The position numbers and the translations under genes were made by a program. Source: Tachypleus tridentatus (lineage: Eukaryota > Arthropoda > Merostomata > Xiphosura > Limulidae). From it: DNA of 64,000 nucleotides. This document shows, piece by piece, positions 48,401-63,400 of this stretch (positions are counted from its first letter, which is position 1; every line of letters begins with the position of its first letter). The stretch lies in contig NC_134828.1 of assembly GCF_004210375.1 (NCBI RefSeq), positions 22,808,400 through 22,872,399 of the forward strand, read 5' to 3'. Below the pieces are notes generated by a model. That model saw nothing but the letters and a program-made list of their open reading frames with translations. It made no database searches and was not told the origin of the DNA.

Positions 48401-51400
48401 TTTTATTTGAAATTAAAATTACTGTTTTATTTAAAGAACACATTCGGTATTAATTAATTTCAAAATTTGGGTTTTCATATTGGCAAATTTTAATAACTGA
48501 CCAGAAATCTGTGTAAAATTATAAAGAACAGTGGAGTGTCGTTTCTAAGAAATAAATCTCAACGTACCATACTACATGGACAAAAAGCTGTAACAGCCTC
48601 ACAGGTCTGGTTCACAATCCCAAGATACAAGTTGGTACCAGGAATAAGTGTGATCTGTAAGATTCAAAACTCTCTCAGAAACATACAAAGAAACACTAAA
48701 AACAAATGAAACTAACACACCCACATAATGTGCTGATAGTGGGAACATTATCAGCTATATTATGATACACAATTAATAATGTAAAAATTAGAATAATATA
48801 TTAAAGTCAACTTCATTAATTAAGCATAATGTCCCACTTTTACATTATGACATACATACACAAACTGTGTAACAAAATATGTGTTTACAGCATAATTACA
48901 TAACATGGCTAACCTACAAGTATTATGCAACAAAATATACCTGTCTTATTTCTACGTTATGACATACCTACAAGTATAATACCATGAAAAATGTTTATAT
49001 CTTGATTGCACATAAGGTCTTCATTCTGTATTATGAAATATTCAACTAACCTCAACACTTCTGGAACTAAATAATTAAAAAAAAACCATACTTTCATATA
49101 CTTGTAAACTGTCAGACTACAATATTTACTTGTAATTAATATACATAAAAACGGTTGACAATGACTGCAGAAGTTTGAAACGTTGTTCGCTCCTCTACAC
49201 AGTGCTTTATATACCCATACCAGCCATTTTTACATATATAATTTTCTCTAGAAGTGGGTTTTCTCGTCATCACAGATTATTACTTGTAATAATACAGCAT
49301 ACAATAATTTCTTAGGTGTCACCAATATAATGGTAAAAGACATTAAAGAATAAATACAACTTTGTAATTAATGTTTAAAACTACACATAATTAACAGTAC
49401 CTAACGATTAAAAAATCTTGACAGCTAACTTACTGAAACTTGAGAAAAACTACTAATGATGGAGCTTTGTGTTACTAGTAAAACACAACAACAACAAAAA
49501 GATAGATCTTTACTCACCTGGTACTTAGCACAATGTTCTCCTCGAACCAGGTTAGTCAACACCCTGTCTAATGCAACATCAAACTGGAAGAAATATGATA
49601 TTTTTATTAATACACTCTAATAGCTAAATTAGCAAGCTTTCAGCTTATTAATCCACGCATAATATTTCATTAGAATTACAGTAACATGTTTAGATTGTTT
49701 TCCTGAAGTAACTATTACTATTTTGTGAAATCTGAATGTTATTTAAAGCATTTTCATTAAATATACCTCTCTGTAGTAATATATATATATTATATATACA
49801 CATTATATATATTATATATACACCTTTATGGTTGAGTAGCTTTTTACAGCACACATTACTACATGAGCACATAACAACTGCCAACATTTAAGTATTATTT
49901 ACTTAGCAATCCCTTCATCTCACCTGATAAAATCTCTGTATCGTACGGTCACTGAAACTATTACACAATTTCTTCTTGACAAAGCCTTCATGATTTACAA
50001 TGTCGTTAGCTACCAAAGGTTCCTGAAACATAAATTATTGTTGGTTTAATGCATATAAGGAAAGGACTGAATCATAAAACATATATTTCAAGTTTATGAG
50101 ACAGTTCAATAAGTTCATAATGTTTACATCAAAACCTCTTGTAATTAATCCATTAAATTACAAAAATATCTTTTCTGACAAACGAGCTGCCTGCATATGT
50201 ATAAATTACTGGACAAATCAAAATTCAAGAAAATGATTTTTAAATAATACACTAGTTTGTACTGTCAATGAAGCCTAAAAAATTACCAACATACATAGTC
50301 CAATAAAGTTGTAACCCACACTACTTAATTTGTAACCATTAGTAATTCTCCTTAAAGTTGGGTTTTAGATGTTTTCTTTAACCTGTTCAGTGCCATACAC
50401 AAGATAACTTGTCCAAGCCGATCAGTTACACAGTGCCACGGACAAGTTAATTCGTTCTCAATAATACCTAACTTCAATGCTAGATGTCAGCACCATACAT
50501 CCATTTGACCTACTTACAAATTGTTTCACTTTCGATCTAAAATTGCATCATGAAAAAAGTTACAAAATGAAGAAGCATTAGAGTTGTTTTGTAGCAGCTG
50601 AAATACTTGGCAGTCAACAGGTTAAACACTTTGTTGTTTATGTGATAATTCCAGTTTTAACTCAAACTTTCAATTAATTGTTCTGGAAAACTGTAGCTGG
50701 AAAAATAATTCCACACACTTAAATGCTATATTCACATTTACAAAATAATATTGATTCTCACTGGCAGTTGAATATGACTCAGAAAATTCAACCTTGGTCT
50801 TTTTTGGTCAGAATGTTTGGTAGGAGTGTAATTTTAGATTCATTCAAAAATTATATTTTTCCTACTTTTATTCTTGCTAAGGTTAAAATTGTAAATTAGT
50901 AACTCAATAAACAGCAAATTAAAAACCTAATATGATTATAGAATAAACTGAATACTTCACATTCTGAAACATGTTGGCTTCTGTTATGGTACTTAAAATA
51001 AATGTGACAAAACAAAAACTTTTACACTTTCACACATATAACCCAAACCAGTATAAGGATAGAACACTAATATATCTACTGGTTCATAAATAACAATATT
51101 CAACCATTTTCAGTTAATTAAAAATAAACATGACAAAAAAGACGTTTTACACTTTCAAACATTTAACCCAAAACAGTATACAGATAGAATGCTTATATTT
51201 TAGTGTTACTTAAATAACAAAATTCTCGATAATTCAAAAATAATCAAATGTTTGTCTGAGATGTTACTATTAAGTTTTGAAGTTTTTATGATAAAGAATG
51301 GCTGTATTCTAAAACAGACATACCTTGTGTGTTATATGCTGTTGTTCAATAGGTCCATGTCCATTTGGCTCAATAAGTCCGGGGTGAGCTATCAAGTAGC

Positions 51401-54400
51401 CTTTATCATCCATGATGAAACATCTGATCGAAAATATTTCTCATAATTTTGGATGCCAATATATTACACTGAATGAATTATCCAAAAATGCAATTCCTTC
51501 AAATATCAAAGGTATATAGTACACCAACCACACATATTGTACATAAGCAAGAATCATATATAGATTCTGAAACAAAATACCATATTTTTCAATGTATAAG
51601 ACACACTCCTATTTTCAAAGCTATCTTCAGGGAAAACAATATTTTTCACAGTTATCATTTATTTGTTTGTTCAACATCAGTATAATTTTTGTATTATTCT
51701 TTATAATGCTTCAAAAGTTGTGTTGATAATAAAATAAAGCATTATTCATTCATTATTAAAACTTTCAAAACCTTCTTCTGCATCACTGGAAACAAGTTCT
51801 GAAAGTTCACTGTCACTTGTCCTCAAACAGTATCATCTTTGGTGACATTAAGGCAACTGCTCACATTACATTTTTTTAAATACCTTTGTTACAGTTTCCA
51901 CACTTTGGGAAAGAAAAAAAATGGTCCAGTACTTTTAAACGTTAGGGAAACAAAAAACTTACTTACTTGCCATAGAAAGGCATACAATTTTTGACTTTTG
52001 GTGTATAGGATGCACAGGGTTTTTGAGACCCTTTTTTGGGAGGAAAAATGTGTCTTATACACCAACAAATATGGTAAACTTTTCCAATTTCTCACAAAGC
52101 AAAGGATGCCATATTTTGTGATTTTTCTAATCAAAATTTCTTTCTACATTTTTCTAAAATATAGATTTAATGGTAAGATAACAAAAAGAATACAGCATTA
52201 TCCTCTACAAGCACTTAGGCAATTCATAAGAACTTTTAACAGTTTGTGTACATTATCTGACTTAATCATAGGGCATAAACTTGATACCAAACTGGTGTTT
52301 CTGTGACCAGAATACCATGTGGCATCAATGGAAAAGCATTCGGTAAAATCTGTCTTAATCTTAACTTCCTTAACCATAGATTAGCTCTGGTAACTGAAAC
52401 AACTAGTCCAATTCAAACAAGCTTCATTTTACTTCTGTATTTATTAACTGTAACGTTTTACCATCACAACCACAGAAAATAATGCACAAAACTGTTTAAG
52501 GAAAACCATTTTTTTTTTTTTGTAAAAATAGAACTGAATTAAACCCCCAGAAATCTTGATATACCATGTAATTCATGTACGTGCTATGATTCTGCTTGTT
52601 AAATTTCAAGATGATAATTTTCTTAAATTCATACTTAACTCACTCTATCCTTTACACATTGTGGGATGACACCCACTAATTTCAACTGACTGAGTAGTAA
52701 TATTATCCATGTCCCATGGCAGGATAGCAACTACTAATTCTGAATGAAGTGGTACTTAAACTTCTCGCATACTTTTTACACAGTGACACAACACTGACTA
52801 GTTTATATTAAAATAATACTTACACTACTCTATATTCTTCACACAGTGGAATAACATCCACTGCTTTGCACTTATTCTTTCACACAAAGAGATGACACTG
52901 ACCAATTTAAATTAAAATAATACTTACACAACTCTATCTTTTTCACACAGTGGGATTGCATCCACTAACAGTTTGTAGAAATAACCTAATGTAAAGTCCA
53001 TGCCCAAAACAGCTTTGATATTGTCAGATGAACTATGCATTGCTGCATGTCTGTTTTAAGATAAATACAAGCAAAAACTAAGGGATATAAAAATTTTAAA
53101 TAAAAAACAACAATTTCCTGTTTGGGGGAAAAATATCCAATTTACAAATTTAATTTTAAGTGCAACAATCATTAAAATATTTTCACACCACATCATTATT
53201 TTAAACATGATGCTGACATCCAAACTAGTATTTAAAATAAACAAAAATATTATTAAACCGAAATTAGACATGCAAAGACTGATAAAGCAAACAAAGATAC
53301 CATAAATGTCTTAAGGGTAAATAATGGTTCAGTACAAAATTCCAAAGTTTATGGTAAAATTCTTCAACATTTAATAACAATACTTTTGTGTTACGTTTAT
53401 CATATCTTGTGCAAATTGACAAATGATGCAAGTTCTTAATTACTTTAGAAGATATTATTTTTAACAGATTGTATTTAATGTTAAGCTTATGATTCATAAC
53501 TACTTGATACAAATGTGTTTGTCTGAAATTATCTCCCTCAGAATAATGTACAGTCATCAACATTGAACCTTTAACACAAGAACAACAAAAGCATTACAAA
53601 TCTTTTAATGAATTTGCCAAGAAAGAAGAGAAGTACTCACTTTCCCTCGTACACAGTGTGACTTAGCGTAACAATGTAGCCCGCTCCACCAACATCTAGG
53701 TAAGGTGCTGTTAGAACTACCCTCCCAGGATGTTCCACTGCTCGTCGAAACCACTCTCGCTTTGTTGGGTCGTATTTCTTGTCCACCACTGTTCCTGGAT
53801 AGATCTGGAAAACTCCATTAGTAGTGGCAATGAACCTAGAGAGAGAAAATTATTTATAACTACCAATTTATAAATAAAAACATCTTGATTTTTATTTTAC
53901 AGACCAAATTAAATTATAATGTATTTGCATTACTAGCTATTATTTTTAAAACTTCATTCTTAAACTTTCCTCAGAATTTTCTTCATAAGATTTAACCAAC
54001 AAATAGAATTACTTATGATTAGTTACTAAAATATTACTTTATTTGTGACTTCATAAAACAACATTCTTAACAAAAGCATACCTTCTCACAATGTACTTTG
54101 AAAAATCACTATTAAAGACCCTTTTCTTCCATTCTGGAGTAATTCGAACTGTTGACAGAACATCATTGCGTACTTCATTCTGTAGAAGATTAGAGTTTAA
54201 AGAAACTATTAAAATGTCAATTACTGTTTTTAAGATTATCAAATTATAAATGATATAAAATTCAACAAATCAAGACATAAGATTTATACATCCTTTTTTA
54301 AAATAACTTCTTCTATTCATTCAATAAATTTTGTTATTGATTCTGAAAATAATTAAATTATAATGTGTTATTATTAGATATTAGGTTGTCCAAAAATAAA

Positions 54401-57400
54401 TATTGAAATCTCTCAATGACATTTATAAGCTGAATATTGAGTAACTTATTTGGTTGGTTGGTTGGTTTTTAATTCAGTGTTTATTGTTTACAAGGTCTCT
54501 TTAATTATCTGCTGTTTTAACTTTACTCAGAGTAAGTTTTGTAACTCGTAAGGTAGCATGGGCAAGAAGGATTTTCATCTGATTTTCCTCTATGACTTCA
54601 AAGTTGGACAAAAAGCTACTGAAACTACAAGGAGCACGAACCAGGCATTCAGCCATGGATCCATCACTGAACATACAGTTCAGCGTTGGTACTAAAAGAC
54701 CACAAATATCGTGGAAGGAAGCTATCCTTAGATGACAATATATTAAGTTGAGACAGACCCTTGCACAACAGTATGTGAGTGCAGAAAAGCTAGGCACAAG
54801 CAAATCAAACATTGTCAACCACCTGAGTACGACTGGAAAGAAGAAAACGTTGGATAAGTGGGTTCCGTATGAGCTGACTGAAGATTAACAAAATTAGCAT
54901 TATGAGACCTGTCAAGGATGATGTTTCAAGAATTTAACAAATTGGGAATCAAGGTTCTGCCTCATCCATCTTATTCCCCAGACTTTTCCCCTAGAAATTT
55001 TCATTTTTTCAAGGACTTTAACAACTTTTTGAACAATAATTGCTTTCAAAACCAAACAGCTGCAGAAGAAGCTTTCAGGAAGTTCACTCACCATAGAAAC
55101 TCTGATTTCCACCCTACTGCCATGTTCCTCTTTTTTAGTTTGCCAACTTTTGAAAGTGTGGATTAAGTGGGAATAGCAGAGGGAGCTAGATGTAATGCTA
55201 TTGGTGGAGAGTAGTCACATGATATGTACATGTTCAATGGTGGCATGAAATTGGTGTAGTATACAGACTAGTGTGCTGAGCATGAAAATTATTTTAGCAA
55301 TGCTTAGAGGGTAGAAAGATAATCAAGATAGCTTGGTGTGAGCTGAGGTAAGGCCATACTGTAAATATCTATTAACACTGTCTCATTCTAAATAAGAAAA
55401 TGAGCAAATGAACCACGGTCCTGGGAAATAGTGTGAGGGGCTGTCTTTCAGCCGGGAGGTCCAGGTAGATACATGAAAAAATATAAAATTTCATGTGCAA
55501 AAATAAGCATTCTGGTAAATAACTTAAGAAATATTTCACTTTTTTTCATAACTCTTTGTTTCATCACAGGTAATTTGAGACATTTGTTAAAAAATCAAAA
55601 ACAAGGGTGAAATACTGCTAGGTTCCAACAAAATCAAGAGAGATGGCAAGTACAACAAAATACTAATCAACAAACACAGAATCTACCAATCAAGTCTCCA
55701 CAACCATTATTTAATCAGCTTTTATTTGTAGCCATCTATCTACATAACTTGAAATACGGGGAACTTTTAAGTTGCCAGAATTCGAACATAATTACTTTAT
55801 TTAAGACTTTTTTTTTTTTCTCATAATTTTACTTATGACTGCAACTACTTAATGCAAATGACAAGAACTTTCTTTAACTCACCTTTAGACCTGGATTGGC
55901 AATTAATTTTGTTTTATCATTAAGGTAAGCCACATAACCCTGTACTTTGTTCTTTGTTTCATTACTAGACAGATATTCAAACGGAGACAGAAAACTAGCT
56001 GCAGACAGGAAGAGTGTACTTGATTCTAAACAAAGAAATAAAATATTTCATCTTAGTGCTACCTAAGAATAATGGTAAGCGAATGAGAGATTTCACTGGT
56101 TACTGTCTAAGTCTGGCAACAAACAATATGATGTACAACTAAACATTATCAAAATATACATATCATAACAATGTTAACTCTTTTGAAAGAGATGCTTCTA
56201 TTCAATATTTCCTAGTAGCAAAAATGAGCAAATAACGTTATACATGCAACATTATCAGTAATTATCATCTGATCAATTAGTTTTAGAAATAGTTCCAAAC
56301 ACAAAAAATATAAATAGAGACAGTAACAGTCTGCAAAGTTTGGTTGAGGAAACAATGGGTAACTTTTAACAGATAAAACACAACACACAAATATATTTTA
56401 ACTAAAAAACATGAGCCAATATGTTTATTTTACATTGGTAAGTAATGGGTAACGATCACAACGGGGGGTAAATCAACACTAGATGATAATAAGGAAAGTA
56501 AAATATCACAAAAAAATTTTCAAGTTCAAAAAATGTAACTAAACCAAGGTCTTTATTTTACATAGAATATCTGTATTTTCAAAATAGAAACAGAGAAAAC
56601 ACATAAAACTAAAACTGCAATTTACATTTTACACAAAAACGTTAAAAGCAGTTTTTCTATTTTATTTGTGCAAAAAAAAGCTATATACCAAGTGTTGAGA
56701 GCTGTTTCATGTGTCGACACATGTGCGGGGCTGTTATCAGGTCAAGCCTGTGGTAAATAAAAGCAGGTTCAGTTGGAGGTAGGTTTTTCTTCAATTTCTG
56801 GAACATTTTCATTGTCTCAACCAACACTAAACACACAATGTATGGTGTTCCAGGAACCTGTAAACAAAATCCCTGTCATTATATGACTGAAAACAAACGG
56901 TTAAAAAAAAATATCTAGAGTATGGTGAAACAGGTGCAGACAAGGATTTTTAAATTAATAAATAATTCCTATTAACATACAATAATAATAATAATAGCAC
57001 CTCTGAAACTAATACCTTTTCAAATTTGGCATTAAACATTTCTACCACTGAAACTTACGATTTTACAAATAGTGAAGTTATAATGCTCCCTTGGCTGAAA
57101 AGGTGACCCTATTCAGTGGAGGGATTTAAACACACAACACCACAAAATAGGTGTCAAGCACAAGGTATCAGTGTACTTGGTATTTTTCTTTACTCTATTA
57201 CCCTAATACAACAGACATCCTTTATTGCACATCAAAAGGTTTAGCAGCTTACATTTAAAATTTTGTTTACGTTAAACCAAACAGTATAGCATAAGATCTT
57301 AATTTTATGAGGCAATATTTAAAAACGTACTGCATTTCCCTAATGTCACATATTTTCTCTAAATATCACCTTTCTTTATTTTATTCACCACCTCTCCAAC

Positions 57401-60400
57401 AAGAATTAATTTAGGCCTAGCATGGCCAGGTGGATTAAGACATTTGACTCATAATCTGAGGGTTGCAGGTTTGAATCCACGTCGCACCAAACATGCTCGT
57501 CATTTCAGCCATGGGGGTTATAATGTGACATCAATCCCACTATTCATTGGTAAAAGAGTAGCCCAAGAGTTGGCGGTGGGTGGTAATGACTAGCTGCTTT
57601 CCCTCTAGTCTTACACTGCTAAATTATGGATGGCTAGTGCAGATAGCTGTTGTGTAGTTTTGTGAGAAATTCAAAAACAAACAAGATTTAACAAAATGTA
57701 AATTATTCACTATAAAATAGTTATTTCTTGGGCAAACTATAATTTTTTTTTCTAGTCTTCAATTATTTATATTTTGTTTGGTAACAAAACCATCAAATAG
57801 AAAATAAGACACCTCTTCCCACACACGTCACAACCTCTCCTTTAGAATTTGCTAATAGTTCACTAAAATCAAGGGTTTGATTCCCCTCGGTGGGCTCAGC
57901 AGACAGCTCGATATGGCTTTGCTATAAGAAAACACACACACATACATTTAATTGTGTATTATCTATAACAAATTCAAAGCCACATTTTTCCTCTATCAAA
58001 GGATGTATCATAGAACATTGTTTTCTGAATGGAGAATTGTCAGTTTCACTGTTAGTAGCACAAGTTTAGTCCCCATGAAAAGAGGTTGTATGATTTTGTA
58101 ATGGTTCTTTTCACATAGTCAGAAAGCCAGAAAAACTGAGACAGTTAGGGGAAATTTTTAGTGTTTACAAGTTATTAGGTTGTTTGTTACCTTTGGGGCA
58201 TTATTTAATGAAATAAATATTATTTTGTGCATTACTACCATCAATATAAAAAAAAATATAGGGTTAAGTGTCAGACAATTAATTGACAGTAAGAAAAGAG
58301 AAGATTCTGTAAGTTCTTTATTTCTTGTTTTTGATATTTAATCTTTGATTATTGTTATAAAAGTTACTACAATGTAAACATGAGGATCTCTTTAGGTTAA
58401 AGTAAAATAAAAATGGTTCATAAAACGTGCATGTGAAGTAGCTTGTGGGTAATATAATTCAATAGCGTAAAGTGATCTCCATGCTCCCAAAGCTTATGAG
58501 TGTGTGACTAGTAATTAAACACAGTTCATACAGTAATAAAATTCAATTATAATTAAATGTATATTGTTACAAGTTTGAAGCTACATCGGACAAACTAATG
58601 TACTTTCATGTTATAATTTGAAGTAATTCAAATTATTTGAAGACAAATAAGGTAATTTAGATTATTTTTTTTTGTGGTTATGAGGTTGGTCATATTGACC
58701 TATCCCAAGATAAATAAGAGATAAAATAAAAATATGATTTTTGTTTGTACATGAAAGACTTACCATGTTTACTAAAAGAATGCCAAATTTTGTGAAGATA
58801 TGCCTATTATACTAAACGTTAGTAGTATCAAGTGTATAAGTAAGTGCAAAGAGGTCACGTAGTCAATCAAATCGACCAAGCCCATACTGAAAGAGTTAAC
58901 ATGTTAAATAGACAAGTTACTTTAAAACACCTACCTTTTTCCAGTTGTATAGTATCTGGTATATTTTCCCATCGGTGCTAAAACACCTTACATCTGCATT
59001 ATTCAAAGCAAAGTTTGCTGTTTTGGGTGGCTTACATGGCACTTTTGTTGTTAAAATATTTTCCCCACTTTCATTTCTAGAAAAGAACAGTTGTAGGCTG
59101 TTTACTATTTCGGAAATAAAAGCTTTCATAATTTCAAACTATCCTTTTTCTGATTAACTTTGAAAAACTTCTGTTTAATATTGCCAGTAACATTTTAAAC
59201 AAAATTTCAAGTAATCATAACACACACACACACAATGTTGGAAGGCAGAGTTTTATACATACTGTATAACTGGATTATTTAACAATTTACACACACACAC
59301 ACATAAATTGTGAGAAGTCATATTTTTTTCACAAACTGCATATTTAATACTTCAATTATGACAAAACTAAGAAATAAATCAAAACCTCAAAATGTCTCTC
59401 CTAATTCGTTGGAAACCTGGTTGATTTTCCAAATGTTGTATATCAGTATGCAAAGGCTGTTCCTTCATAAACATTGGCCGAGGGAAAGATGGATGCATCA
59501 AGGCCACACCTGAAACAGGATGACAGAGGATTATTTTTAACACATGTAGCAAGCATATTTTTTATAAGTATACATTTAATCAACTGCTTGTAATGTCCAT
59601 AATAACCAGGTAAGTACAACCAGCTGTAAACAAGAGTATAAGTAATCCTTTCCAAGAATATGGTACTACTTAGATTGAAACTAATATACAATGACCTTTA
59701 AATGAAATCTAACACACATAGCATGTGACAGATATTCAGTTAGTGAATTACTTTACTTTAAATATTATCTTTGCACATTTACCTTTTACACATCTGTAAA
59801 TACAATAAAAAATTACTTATTGCACACACATTACATGCAGTAGGTGGACAAAAAGTAGTGCCCTCTTGAAAATATTATTAATTTGTTACATCTTTTATTA
59901 AATAACCTAAAAAATACATAAAACTATATTCAAAAATGATCTCAATTCCTAATTTTAACATGACTCTCATAAATACCCAAACTTTTCATGACTTCAGTTA
60001 CAGATATTGTAAAAAGTGTTGGACACCTGCTGTAGTTTCTTAGATCTTCATATTCCAATTAGCCTACAAAATGACTAAAAGAAATTGTCTGCAATTGTGA
60101 AGTCATTAAAAGATATCTTAGAAATAAGAGAATTGATGTTATTGAATGACCAGGTCAACCACCTGGTGTTAATACAACTGAAAACTTATAGGCTGTTGAA
60201 TTAAACTGATTAACAAAGATCACAAGCCAAACATGAACTTTATGAAGTACCCAAAGAAAAATGGAAGTAAATCGCTCAGGTATATCTGCACAAACTTACT
60301 AAGAGCATACCATGTCGATGTGAAGCAGTACTGAAATCCAAGGAAAATCCGACCAAATATTAACTTGTAAAACTGGTTTGTTACTTCGAGTTTAATTTTT

Positions 60401-63400
60401 ACGTTTGACTATTACAGAGAAACTTTATATGAGAATATGTAAGTAAAATCATGAAAAGTTCAGATATTCACTTGTCCAATAAAGTTAGATCATCAGGCAA
60501 TAATAAACCTTGTAACCTCTGACTTTCAACTGAAGGCTACTTCCAGTGAGATTTTATATCTTTCAGTACAAGTAATTCTTAAAGCAAAATGAAAATTATA
60601 CTAAATGACATTATGAGAATATTTAAAAACCAACTGAAAACTACTTCCAGTGACATTTTATGTCTTTCAGTACAAGTAATTCTTAAAGCAAAATGAGAAT
60701 TATACTAAACGACATTATGAGAATATTTAAAAACATTACATACATTTAGAGATAACCAAAATAACCATTACATAAAAAATATATAAAACCAAGAAAATTG
60801 CTCCTCCATGTATACATTTTAATTAGCAGTAAAACTTGTTAACATATGTTAAAAGGTTTTGCATTTATAAAGTCGAATTCTTTACTTACCTGATTCATCT
60901 ACAAGAAAAGCATAACTCTCCTCAGAGTGCCTAAAATAGGTAACATCTTCAGCTAAGTCATCTAAAGTGACGTCAATTCCTATAACTCCCAATAACCTGC
61001 TTTCGTAGTACACTGATTGGCTGATGCTAATAACAATTCCTAATAAAACCAAAAGTATATAATTAGCATCTCATAAAAACATAACATCTAGAGATGTAGT
61101 GCAGCAGACATTTAAGCTGAAGATATTGTTTCAAAACTACCACCATGGACAAACAACAAAGAAAATAGCTAGCATCAAATTTCAGTGCACACTAATGGAT
61201 ATTTCAAAAATATAAAACTCTCAACATAAAGAAAAATGATTACCTCTGCTGACAGGGTCCCACCAGGGTAGGGAAAAATGTATGTCAGAGTGGACTGATG
61301 ATGAAACAATAGAATAAAAATTACCAACAAGAAAACAGAGATTGTCTGTGGAGTTGACAGCAACCATCATTCCTTGCTGTAGAAAACAGGATTAAGTTTA
61401 TACACCAGTAATTTTGATTACAAAATATAAACTAATTTGACAAAACTGAATTTCAAATATGCAAACCTAACAATTAATAAACAAACAAAATTTACAAACA
61501 CTAGTAACATGCTGAAAAAGAAATGTTAATCTTACATGCAAATTAGAATAATTGAAAATGTCCATAAAATATCACAAAAGTCATGTTAGCAATTACAGAA
61601 CAAGAAATATCACAGTAAACAAGTCTTGACACTGGAGAAATAATATAGAAACAAGAACATTTACAATTCACCTACCTTAATGTCAGAAGGATCTGGTGGA
61701 AGGACATTGTATTTACTGAAATTCTGTTTGGCAATATCTTGGAGAAATGTTTTTTCATACATAATGGGTTTTCCATCTAAATTGAAAAAAATGTAAGCTT
61801 TAGAGCCACACATAATTAGAACAAAAAAAAAACCGGGGGTCGCTAATAACAACTTAAAACTCGCACACTAGAAATGAAAGGCAGATTTTCAAGCGTGATC
61901 CTTATGCATATATATATATTTGTATGTGTATGCGAAAATGAAAATTAACCCTTTCAGCACAGGCCCAGTACCTGGGATCAGCCTCATAACCACTTTGTGG
62001 TTATTACAATTTTCATGCTATTACGTTTTGAATTAATACACACATGTTCACAAAATTTGGTAGATTATCAGTAACCATTACAATGCTTTCACATGCAAAA
62101 TATCAGATTCTTTATTAAGTCATAAAGTTTTTTAAGCAATGTTTTTCTCAAGTCTTTTTTCACATGTTGCCTATCCAACGTACAAAGTAATTTCCATTTT
62201 AAGATAAAAAATAATATTTATGCATCAGAAAATTTTCAAGTTTCACATGTGAAATCCATATAATGTTGAGATAGTTTTACGTTATTTTCACAAATAATCT
62301 CTGTATGGGTTCACTTTATTTGACTGACCTCATAACCATCATAAAAAATTAGGAAATAAATATAAATGGTGCCTTTTTTTTTGTTCTGGAATGACTACAG
62401 ATTATAAAACAAAAACATAAATATGTAGTCCAAATAGCTTAAATCTCAATACATGATAAATGTATAGAGATTTATTATTTTTATTATACTGACCTTTCGG
62501 CCACGCTTGGTTAACAATACAGAAGTTACAATAATGTGCAATGATCTATATTGTTTTTACAAAGTGACCTATATTGGCCGGAGGAAAAGTATTTTGTAAA
62601 ATAGTCACATTTTGATTATTACATATTATGTACGTATATATATTATTAGTATTTACAAAGTACATAAACTTATTTTTCTTAACACATAGAAGAGTAAATA
62701 AAGCAAAAGATTATCTCTTCTAGTTACAACCTATACACTCAGTTGTTACTTACTGTAGCTTGCTAAGCCTTGAGAAATTTCACATGTGGAGGATGTGAAA
62801 TGAAATAACTATAGATTTGAATAACCAAGAATTAATAAATTACTTCATCCATACCACAGAATTCCATTATCGTTTATCAAGTTTAGTAACTGAGCAGTAT
62901 TTGTATTAAAAAAAATATGCAATTTCAAACTGGCTAAAGACTCAATTAACTAGCACAAAGGTTTGTCTAGAAAGAAAGAGAGGATGCTGTTATATTTGAA
63001 AATGGCTCAGAAAGTTAGTAAGGGACATCCTGAACTTTCAAATGATTATTCACATAATATATAGAAGCAAGTGCATATAAAGGATTGTTCACAAAGACAG
63101 AAAGAGGTAAGTGGGGCCACTGTGTTTGATTCACCAATTATAGTAATAACTCAGTAAACAGAAAAGATAAAAGACTTTTATTCAAAATTCTAGCATTTCT
63201 ACATCAATAATTTGAGTTCCTATTTCATACAAAACTATAAACTTTGTATTTTGACATCACAATTATGCCAATGCTGCATTCAGCATACCACATGACACAA
63301 AAAAACAATATATATGCAAAATGGCTCGTTTGGGTTTTTGCACATATTTCTCTACAAGTGGGTTTTCTCAAAATCACTGACAAAAAAACAATGCTTAATG

